From Bathymodiolus brooksi (taxonomy: Eukaryota > Mollusca > Bivalvia > Mytilida > Modiolidae): 64,000 nt of DNA. The translations under genes and the position numbers were made by a program. Location of the stretch: contig OY804589.1 of assembly GCA_963680875.1 (NCBI GenBank), positions 26,462,353 through 26,526,352 of the forward strand, written 5' to 3'. The stretch's first letter is position 1. The number at the start of each line of letters is the position of its first letter. Positions 39,501 to 49,200 of the stretch are shown here, piece after piece. The notes beneath the pieces are model-generated. The model searched no databases, had not been told where the DNA came from, and saw only the letters and a list, made by a program, of their open reading frames with translations.

Positions 39501-40172
39501 TGTGGTAGATCGTGGGTTCATCGGTGGTGTAATGGTTATCGTGCTCACCTCGAGTGTGGTAGATCGTGGGTTCATCGGTGGTGTAAAGGTTATTGTGCTC
39601 GCCTCGAGTGTGGTAGATCGTGGGTTCATCGGTGGTGTAAAGGTTATTGTGCTCGCCTCGAGTGTGGTAGATCGTGGGTTCATCGGTGGTGTAAAGGTTA
39701 TTGTGCTCGCCTCGAGTTAGGTAGATCGTGGGTTCATCGGTGGTGTAAAGGTTATCGTGTTCGCCTCGAGTGTGGTAGATCGTGGGTTCATCGGTGGTGT
39801 AAAGGTTATTGTGCTCGCCTCGAGTGTGGTAGATCGTGGGTTCATCGGTGGTGTAAAGGTTATTGTGCTCACCTCGAGTGTGGTAGATCGTGGGTTCATC
39901 GGTGGTGTAAAGGTTATTGTGCTCGCCTCGAGTGTGGTAGATCGTGGGTTCATCGGTGGTGTAAAGGTTATTGTGCTCGCCTCGAGTGTGGTAGATCGTG
40001 GGTTCATCGGTGGTGTAAAGGTTATTGTGCTCGCCTCGAGTGTGGTAGATCGTGGGTTCATCAGTGGTGTAAAGGTTGTTGTGCTCGCCTCGAGTGTGGT
40101 AGATCGTGGGTTCATCGGTGGTGTAAAGGTTATTGTGCTCGCCTCGAGTGTGGTAGATCGTGGGTTCGAGCC
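33536..40172 (+). repeat. 54-bp satellite from SINE-A head, about 123 units
   Basis: The unit runs ggtggtgtaaaggttattgt, gctcgcctcgagtgtggtag, atcgtgggttcatc. It is the tRNA(Gly)-like head of SINE-A: the box-A-like TGGTGTAAAGG is kept, and the box B is changed from ggttcgag to ggttcatc by the unit junction. Four common variants combine c/t and g/a at gtg(c/t)tc(g/a)cc. Because 54 is 18 codons and one frame on each strand has no stop, open frames over 2,000 codons appear on both strands; they are not genes. One odd unit near 39717 has gagttagg. Confidence 0.97.
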
Positions 40173-40482
40173 TCGAGTGTGGTAGATCGTGGGTTCAAGT
40201 CTCAATCCGGTCAAACCAAAGACTATGAAATTGGTATGTGTTGCTTCTCAGCTAAGCATGCATCATCAGGGAGAAAGAGTAAAGACGGGTTGGCTTGGAA
40301 ACATACAGGATATATTGTGTCCGTGGACTCTTGTTTCAGTGAGCTAGCACAATAACAATTCAATTAAGCCTGTTAGTCTAGCAGAAAGCGGACCTCATCA
40401 TTATCTCATTGAAAATTAACTTGTTCTCGTCATGATATAGTTGAAAAATTGCTGAGTTGGTGTTAAACAACAATCACTCACT
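40150..40482 (+). mobile_element. SINE-A body and tail closing the array
   Basis: The last heads recover the box-B phrase gggttcgagcc and gggttcaagtc. The body follows (caaaccaaagactatgaaat, tgtgttgcttctcagctaag, gtgtccgtggactcttgttt), then ctcgtcatgatatagttgaa and gagttggtgttaaacaacaa with the cactcactc tail. Confidence 0.88.
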
Positions 40483-40681
40483 CGTTTAAATGACCAATCA
40501 AGCAGTAAAATCTTCTTTTTTAAGGGTGGTCGTAGGAAGCGAGTTCAAGTTCTAGACTAAAGCTCAGATTAATTCTATTTTAAGTTGTCTCAGCATACAA
40601 TGGTTTCAAATGTTCTACTTCTACCAAAATACTGACCTCCTTCAACAAGCTTAAGATGACGTCAGAGGTTGCACATAGGGT

Positions 40682-40830
40682 TAGGGTTATGCTTATGGTG
40701 TTTACCGCCACTTTCAACAATATTTCAGTTACTGTATAACGTGGTGGTCAGTTTTATTGGTGGAGGAAACCGGAGTACCCGGAGAAAACCACCGATCTGC
40801 CACAAGTCACTGACAAACGAGGTTGTACAT
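40682..40830 (-). mobile_element. SINE-B partial copy
   Basis: Tail (tttaccgccactttcaacaa) and central domain (attggtggaggaaaccggag, ccggagaaaaccaccgatct). The head is replaced by unrelated DNA after acaaacgagg. Confidence 0.7.
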
Positions 40831-40913
40831 AACGATTGAATAAGGTTACATTTTAATATATTTACATGTTTTATGAGTTAGTATTTAATAGAGGAGACAG
40901 CAGCCTTGAACGT

Positions 40914-41240
40914 CAATCGTAACTACTCGGCCATTCTCGCTACCCTGTAAATAACCTCGTATGCATTAGGCGTATAAATAGCACTACTTTTCACATGTCA
41001 GTTACATGAAAGTTTGATAAAGTTATATTTTAAACAATTTTCTATATTTCAATTAAAGTTTTAATTGGTCTTGCATGATTAGATTTTACTTAGTATGTCT
41101 TCCATATTGGATTTTCGTGGACTATATTTTTGTGCGGCTTAACTTAGCTTAACTTCCGGCAAACAATTTAAGAAGAATTTCTACTATGTATGTACGAGGT
41201 TATTTGCAGGGTAGCGAGAATGGCCGAGTAGTTACGATTG
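40914..41240. mobile_element. MITE-1 copy 1 with 10-bp target duplication
   Basis: 327 bp with terminal inverted repeats beginning caatcgtaactactcggcca and about 45 bp long (with cattctcgctaccctg and aataacctcgta). The flanks ccttgaacgt (40904-40913 and 41241-41250) are identical, a 10-bp target-site duplication. That length fits Mutator-like elements among others. No transposase is encoded. A small internal duplication, cttaacttagcttaactt, is absent from copy 2. Confidence 0.9.
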
Positions 41241-41454
41241 CCTTGAACGTTTCAACCGAATGACTCATAACTATGGGCTGTGATTTCCAGTCAGATATCT
41301 ACGAGGGGGAAATTATTCTTGTCTTTTTTTTTGTCTTAAAAGGATGGATAAGGAAAGACGAGTAAATGATTTTCTCAAGGGTGGCTCAGATAATGACAGC
41401 AAGCAATCGCAAAATATATTTATGCAAAACAAACAGAAATCTATATTACATGTA

Positions 41455-41728
41455 GGGGGCCGTCGCGGTCGTGATCGTATGATAGTTTTATTTACAACTA
41501 CCTGTACAATCAGTGCCTATCACCACTAAAGTTGTGAGTTCCCATCCCCCTCATGGCGAGGTGTACTCGATACAACATTGTGTGACACAGTTTGTCAGTG
41601 ACTTGCGACAGGTCGGTGGTTTTCTCCAGGTACTCCGATTTCCTCCACCAATAAAATTGACTGCCACGATATAACTGAAATATTGCTGAAAGTGGCGTTA
41701 AACACCATAATCCTTATCTATAATTTTG
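41455..41728 (+). mobile_element. SINE-B full-length copy
   Basis: Reference copy. The head begins ggggccgtcgcggtcgtgat and continues tatttacaactacctgtaca. Then come a decayed box B (gtgagttcccatccccctca), the gtgtactcgatacaac block, the central domain (tttctccaggtactccgatt, cctccaccaataaaattgac) and the tail gaaagtggcgttaaacacca. Confidence 0.85.
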
Positions 41729-41859
41729 CACCAATAATACTAATTTGAATCGAATTTATAATTTTTATGGGATTTTTTTTAGTTCGTGTTGTGTGTGTAA
41801 AAACAGTAAAAAAATCTATATAAACGTATGGTAGTATTAAAAGGGTCCATAGATTTACC

Positions 41860-41937
41860 TCAAAACACCCAAAACTACCCAAAAACTACCCCAAAACACC
41901 CAAAAACACCCAAAACTACCACAAAACACCTGAAATA
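41860..41937. repeat. C/A-rich short repeat
   Basis: Irregular repeats of caaaacacc and caaaactacc. The complementary strand carries repeated GGG/GGGG tracts and could in principle form a G-quadruplex. The rest of 41729-42530 is AT-rich with no gene seen. Confidence 0.6.
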
Positions 41938-42532
41938 TACCTTTCTAAAATAAAAAAAAATGTTAATCATATTACCTTTTTTTATTGTTTTTGGTCAAAA
42001 TTTTTATTGGAAAAATGTTTTAAATCGATTTATGACGGTTATTCAACGTAAAATAGATAATAAAAAGCATATCCCTGAATCAATGAAAACTTTCTGACGG
42101 AAAATGTCATAATAATTATAAATGTTTGTATATAACTGTCTTGTTATATAACAACAGTGTCACTTCGTTCCCGGGGGCCATTACTTGTACATTTTGTAAT
42201 TATATTGTTTATACAATCTTAATACCATGTTACTAATTGATTAGGTTTTTTCATTGACAAGATACTTAAACCAACTATTACCGACAGAAAACGTATAAAA
42301 AGTGTTTATTATTTTATTAGGTGCCACTTTGATCTCAGTTATGAGGACACATACATGTACATGTATTTGATCTTATATACTAAATATGTTAGTGTAATAC
42401 TGTGACATGATTTACTTAAGTTTAAACATATTTTTTTCCAAATAAACATGAAATGGATTAGACACAACTTAACCGACAAATACAAGTTACGTTTTTACAT
42501 TTTCAACATGCACATGTACTACATCTTTTTTT

Positions 42533-42824
42533 AGGGACCGACCATTTAACTTGCAGAGGGGGTTTATGGTTTTTTGTTTCGTTCAGAATTTTTTTTTCGG
42601 ACAACACGAGAGTTAGAATATTATTTTTTTTTGTGGCGCAAAGCGCGAATTTTTTTTTCCAGAATTCAACATTAGGTTATATGACAAAAACTCTGAATCA
42701 GATTATTTTTTTTCCTCCACCAAAATCAGAATATTTTTTTCAGCAACATTGGGAATCAGAATATTTTTTTTAGAACAAAAACATAACCCTCCCCGCCCCC
42801 TTCAAGTTAAATGGTCGTTCCCTT
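42533..42824. mobile_element. MITE-2 copy 1
   Basis: Terminal inverted repeats agggaccgaccatttaactt (left) and aagttaaatggtcgttccct (right). The interior has repeated cagaatattttttt segments and a caaagcgcgaattt motif. Two more copies lie at 44927-45184 and 49327-49626, in the reverse orientation. No protein. Confidence 0.87.
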
Positions 42825-42954
42825 AGATGAATTGAATTATAGAATTTGTCAAATCACAACATGCACATATGTGTTTCAACTCTAAAAGGTCACGTACCAC
42901 CACAACATAAACATGGACAGTTAAATAACAGTATAACAGTATATTTCACTTTCT

Positions 42955-43060
42955 GTATATTCAGATAAATCGAGACCGCAGTCCGCAGTCACGACGGATC
43001 TGACATATTAGTCGTTGCACTTGTATATTTAGATAAATCTAGACCGTAGTCCTCAACTAA
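42955..43060 (-). repeat. Partial duplication of EF-hand gene's 3' coding end
   Basis: The phrase gataaatcgagaccgcagtc (about 42963) repeats gataaatctagaccgtagtc (about 43032) 69 bp away. The upstream copy codes for the C-terminal YGLDLSKYT of the EF-hand protein. The downstream copy, after the stop, would read CGLDLSEYT in another frame. So the last codons and stop arose around a tandem duplication. Confidence 0.75.
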
Positions 43061-43299
43061 CTTATTATAGTCTATTGGTTCTTTATCTTCAAATTCGTCA
43101 AGTAAAGTATTTATTTCATCTTCAGAGATATCGTCGGTATGATTGGTCAACACGTGACGAATTACGTCTTTATCGACGAATCCAGTTGCAGTTGTATCGT
43201 ATGTTTCAAATGCTTCTTTTACAATATCGGCCGAGTCCATTTCTTCAAATTTGTTCCTCAAGAGTTTCACAAATTCTGGAAATGTAATCCAACCATCAT
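42989..43299 (-). CDS. EF-hand gene exon 4 (last coding)
   Basis: Acceptor ttttctctag before 43299. Two bases complete an Asp codon, then DGWITFPEFVKLL closes EF2. EF3 and EF4 relics and the tail ending NMSDPS lead to TGA at 42991-42989. Confidence 0.88.
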
Positions 43300-46200
43300 C
43301 TAGAGAAAATTAAAAGAAAAAATATTGTATAAATAACATTAATATGTGCAATGTGTCACACCCCAAGTCCGGCCTATTTACCCTCGGGTTGTTCAAGTAC
43401 ATACAACACCACGATCCAGGTGTTACAGAGAACAATTGTGCCCCGCGCCTCCTAAGTCTGACCCTACCCACCTCTAAGCATTTCAAGTCTCATCCCTTTG
43501 TTGCGTATGGTTAGCTAAAAAAAACTAGCTAAATAATTTTCAAAATATCTGTTTTGAAATAAAGAAAAATAATCGTTCTAGGAGTGTTCTATGGTATTGA
43601 TAAAGGTGTAGAAATCTAATTTAGTGCACACGACACGTGTCGTGAAAAACCTTCATTAGGTGCACTCAATGTCGAAAACATTGGAAACCAATATAAATTA
43701 AAATTCTTTGAGAGCAAGAAAAGCAAAGTGCTTAAACAAGATAACCAAGATCGTCTAAGGTGGCATATGCCTGAGGGAGGAGAACCTTAGTTTTTGATAG
43801 CCACAGATTTTTAAGTCCAATTGTTCCATGTTATTGTTCTTCTGGTTCCAGAAGAAGTACAGTTACTAGGTGCTTTTTCAAAATGTAATAGGTCTGAAAT
43901 TTTTTCGGTATATACTATGGTTGAAATTCAAATGTTTTTATATCCAACTGTTCCATATCGCTGCTACTGTTCCTCTGGTTCCATAAATATACAGTTTTAA
44001 TGTACTTCAATGTTTTGTTCATGAAGAGAAGCCATAGATGTGCGTTGTTTTACATTGACTTGCTATAATGTAAAGAAATGTTCATTCTAATACATGAAAT
44101 TGACAATTAATAGCGTCTGTATCTAACAACATTTAACGTTCCGTCAACACAAATCGTTTGTCCTCCTACCTACATGGCGTGATTCCATGCTATTTATCAT
44201 CCCACTTCTGTCACCATGGTAGTGATTCTTCTAAGGTATTTATGATGCTGCTGATGATGCTCTAATACTTAGAAATGCCTGTACCAAGTCAGGGTCATTA
44301 CGGTTTTCACAGTTTTCCGGTTGTTGACTGATTTTGTCTGTTTATATAATTATGAGTTTTGACTTTCCCTTTGTAAGATTGTTCGGAGTTCGGTAATTTT
44401 GTTATTACCCTTATTATCTGTTTTAAAAGCTTTTTTTCAAATTCTAGCAATTAAACGACCAGCTACCTCATTTCATTAACCTCAAATTAAACCAAAACAA
44501 ACGAAATATGTAGATAGAAATCGAGGTCCTGGATTGTGACAGGTACCACAATGTGGAGGGGTAAAACCGGTAAATGGGATCCCAACCCCCAAATAAACCC
44601 ATAATGCGGTTATAAGTATGATTATAAAACAAAAAAGACAAAATAAATAAACAAACCATCACAGTCTACCAGCTGTATCATCTTCTTCAGCTGGTCGTCA
44701 GTTGGTGGTGAACCTTCTAAGACTTTCATAATGCTCCTTAAATCTCTAGAATTTATGATACCATCTTTTGCAAATAGGTTAAAGGCTTCTTCAAATTCTA
44801 CCAATATAAATTAAAGCAAATATCCCTAAAGATTGTTTTTGTTACTTTGCATTTTGCATCGGTTTTTTTTCAGTGGGTTCGTGTTACTCTTTGATTTTCA
44901 GTGCATAGAGTTTTGTTTGTCCCTATAGGGAACGACCATTTTACTTAAAAGGGGGGGGAGGGGGTTATGGTTTTTTTCTAAAAAATATTCTGATTCCCAA
45001 TGTTGCTGAAAAAAATATTCTGATTTTGGTTGAGAAAAAAAAATCTGATTCAGAGTTTTTGTCATATAACCTAATGTTAAATTCTGGAAAAAAATTAATA
45101 TTCTAACTCTTGTGTTGTCCGAAAAAAAAATTCTGAACGAAACAAAAAACCATAACCCCCCTTCAAGTTAAATGGTCGGTCCATTATCCTTTTTCATTTG
45201 GCTATTGCATTATCACGGTGTATTGTTATTGACACGTGTACAAATAGTATATAGAAATGTTCAATCTTCACCTGTAATATGGTGATTACTATTGGTTATT
45301 AGAAACAACAGCTTCTTACTTTGTGTTGGGAATAACTATTAGTGCCAGATAGAAGATATTGTATTCGGTTTATCAAAATCCATATTATTTTTCACAGTGA
45401 GGAAATTTTCAGATTCAACTAATATAAGTACCGGATTATTTTTTATAAGGGTTCTATAAAATTTCAAACATCCAAAGATGTGTAAAACAACTGAAAAAGC
45501 AGCTTCTCTTATATAACCAATTAACACAATGTGTTTCTGCAGTACAGAATAGGACTCGCATATCCCGATTTATTATGACTTACACGCGCTGATGATCATG
45601 ACGTATTTGGCTGGTCTATTATACCCTTTTGTTTACAAAGCCAAAAGGGGTAAGTTTGTTGGAGATTTTAATATGGGAAGGGGTAAGTTTATTGGAGATT
45701 TAATATGCGAAGGGGTAAGTTTGTTGGAGATTTTAATATGGGTACAGTATAAAGGAATGTGGATTAAAAATTTACCGTATATGTCCTATTAGAATAGAAA
45801 TAATTTATGGAAGGGGTAAGTTTGTTGGAGATTTTAATATGGGTAACATTATCTGCGTAAAATTTTTACGCAGATAATGTTACCCATATAAATATTTTAC
45901 GCAGATAATGTTACCCATATTAAAATCTCCAACAAACTTACCCCTTCCATAAATTATTTCTTAAATCTACATCAGATACGATCAGTCAAAAAATTGGGAA
46001 GAGCAGGTAAGCCAAAGATGTAAACAGGATAACCAAAGATGTAAACAGGATAACCAAAGATCTAAACAGGATAACCAAAGATCTAAACAGGATAACCAAA
46101 GATCTAAACAGGATAACCAAAGATCTAAACAGGATAACCAAATATGTAAACAGGATAACCAAAGATCTAAACAGGATAACCAAAGATGTAAACAGGATAA

Positions 46201-49200
46201 CCAAAGATCTAAACAGGATAACCAAAGATCTAAACAGGATAACCAAAGATGTAAACAGGATAACCAAAGATCTAAACAGGATAACCAAAGATGTAAACAG
46301 GATAACCAAAGATCTAAACAGGATAACCAAAGATGTAAACAGGATAACCAAAGATCTAAACAGGATAACCAAAGATCTAAACAGGATAACCAAAGATCTA
46401 AACAGGATAACCAAAGATCTAAACAGGATAACCAAAGATCTACCGGTAAACAGGATAACCAAAGATCTACCGGTAAACAGGATAACCAAAGATCTAAACA
46501 GGATAACCAAAGATGTAAACAGGATAACCAAAGATCTAAACAGGATAACCAAAGATGTAAACAGGATAACCAAAGATCTAAACAGGATAACCAAAGATGT
46601 AAACAGGATAACCAAAGATCTAAACAGGATAACCAAAGATGTAAACAGGATAACCAAAGATGTAAACAGGATAACCAAAGATGTAAACAGGATAACCAAA
46701 GATCTAAACAGGATAACCAAAGATCTAAACAGGATAACCAAAGATCTACCGGTAAACAGGATAACCAAAGATCTACCGGTAAACAGGATAACCAAAGATC
46801 TACCGGTAAACAGGATAACCAAAGATCTAAACAGGATAACCAAAGATGTAAACAGGATAACCAAAGATCTAAACAGGATAACCAAAGATCTAAACAGGAT
46901 AACCAAAGATGTAAACAGGATAACCAAAGATGTAAACAGGATAACCAAAGATCTAAACAGGATAACAAAATATCTAAACAGGATAACCAAAGATCTAAAC
47001 AGGATAACCAAAGATCTAAACAGGATAACCAAAGATGTAAACAGGATAACCAAAGATCTAAATAGGATAACCAAAGATCTAAACAGGATAACCAAAGATG
47101 TAAACAGGATAACAAAATATCTAAACAGGATAACCAAAGATCTAAACAGGATAACCAAAGATCTAAACAGGATAACCAAAGATGTAAACAGGATAACCAA
47201 AGATCTAAATAGGATAACCAAAGATCTAAACAGGATAACCAAAGATGTAAACAGGATAACCAAAGATGTAAATAGGATAACCAAAGATCTAAACAGGATA
47301 ACCAAAGATGTAAACAGGATAACCAAAGATGTAAACAGGATAACCAAAGATGTAAATAGGATAACCAAAGATCTAAACAGGATAACCAAAGATGTAAACA
47401 GGATAACCAAAGATCTAAACAGGATAACCAAAGATCTAAACAGGATAACCAAAGATCTAAACAGGATAACCAAAGATCTACCGGTAAACAGGATAACCAA
47501 AGATCTACCGGTAAACAGGATAACCAAAGATCTAAACAGGATAACCAAAGATGTAAACAGGATAACCAAAGATCTAAACAGGATAACCAAATATCTAAAC
47601 AGGATAACCAAAGATGTAAACAGGATAACCAAAGATCTACCGGTAAACAGGATAACCAAAGATGTAAACAGGATAACCAAAGATCTAAACAGGATAACCA
47701 AAGATGTAAACAGGATAACCAAAGATCTAAACAGGATAACAAAATATCTAAACAGGATAACCAAAGATCTAAACAGGATAACCAAAGATCTAAACAGGAT
47801 AACCAAAGATGTAAACAGGATAACCAAAGATCTAAACAGGATAACCAAAGATCTAAACAGGATAACCAAAGATGTAAACAGGATAACCAAAGATGTAAAC
47901 AGGATAACCAAAGATGTAAATAGGATAACCAAAGATCTAAACAGGATAGCCAAAGATCTAAACAGGATAACCAAAGATCTAAACAGGATAACCAAAGATG
48001 TAAACAGGATAACCAAAGATCTAAACAGGATAACAAAATATCTAAACAGGATAACCAAAGATCTAAACAGGATAACCAAAGATCTAAACAGGATAACCAA
48101 AGATGTAAACAGGATAACCAAAGATGTAAACAGGATAACCAAAGATGTAAACAGGATAACCAAAGATGTAAACAGGATAACCAAAGATCTAAACAGGATA
48201 ACCAAAGATGTAAACAGGATAACCAAAGATCTAAACAGGATAACCAAAGATCTAAACAGGATAACCAAAGATCTACCGGTAAACAGGATAACCAAAGATC
48301 TAAACAGGATAACCAAAGATGTAAACAGGATAACCAAAGATCTAAACAGGATAACCAAAGATGTAAACAGGATAACCAAAGATCTAAACAGGATAACCAA
48401 AGATGTAAACAGGATAACCAACGATCTAAACAGGATAACCAAAGATGTAAACAGGATAACCAAAGATCTAAACAGGATAACCAAAGATCTAAACAGGATA
48501 ACCAAAATCAGCTGAGGTTGTTACCTATGCCCGAGGGAGGTTAACTTTCAACCTTTCGTATCATCATAAGGCTGGTACGTATCATCATAAGGCTGGTACA
48601 TCCTCTATGAAAATTCATCATTTAATAATATCTTATTTTGCGAATGATCTCGTCTATTATGACCTCAAACTCATATATAAAGAAAAGGTGAAAGTTTCAC
48701 CTACGTACACTTATATAAACACTTATACACCATGTGACGTATCATGTGATTGATTGTTTGTAGTTGGTTGCTTAACGTCCAGCGGCAAATATATCATACA
48801 TGACTTAGGACGAAATGACATGCATCATATATTATATTTGTATGATAGGGGCATTGGAGTCGGGGGACAAGCTTTTACATCCCTCCCACACTTGTTGGGG
48901 CAAAATGTAACAAAAAAGAGAAATTGGCAGCATGACTGCAAAAATTTGATATTTGTCCTGTTAACGAAAACTCCCCAACCCCCACCTAACCACACATACA
49001 CTGTCCGGTCCAATAATAAAACGTCCCCCCACTTTCCGTTCCACCTCTACACCTTGCCCCCTCCAACTTTCTGGTTCACTCCTACAACTCTGTTTGAATC
49101 CAATATATAATTGCATATATTAAAACAAATTAAAACGAATACTTCCAATGTTGGCTATAAAGGACAGACAAATATAACCCATGTACACTCTCTATTTTTA

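Larger units (their letters stand above)
25982..40494 (+). mobile_element. SINE-A insertion expanded to 14.5 kb
   Basis: The block starts with a genuine SINE-A 5' end (accgcatcggtggtg at 25994), runs through tandem copies of the SINE head, is interrupted by a LINE, continues as about 123 head copies, and finishes with a single SINE-A body and tail (40150-40482, ending cactcactcg). It is flanked by tttaaaatgac (25982-25992) and tttaaatgac (40485-40494), which differ by one A and look like the SINE's target-site duplication. All three lines together argue for one ordinary SINE insertion that grew in place. Confidence 0.75.

Noticed and set aside
33536..40172. Cluster of about 120 tRNA genes
   Set aside because: Units are only 54 bp, lack the acceptor stem 3' half and have a broken B box; they are SINE-head copies.
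33516..40214. Open frames of over 2,000 codons on both strands
   Set aside because: The 54-bp unit equals 18 codons and is stop-free in one frame on each strand. The sequence is a SINE head, not a protein gene.
45982..48505. Two long leucine-rich minus-strand frames
   Set aside because: Reading of the 21-bp satellite (seven codons per unit). Hydrophobic repeats look like membrane segments but reflect only the unit.
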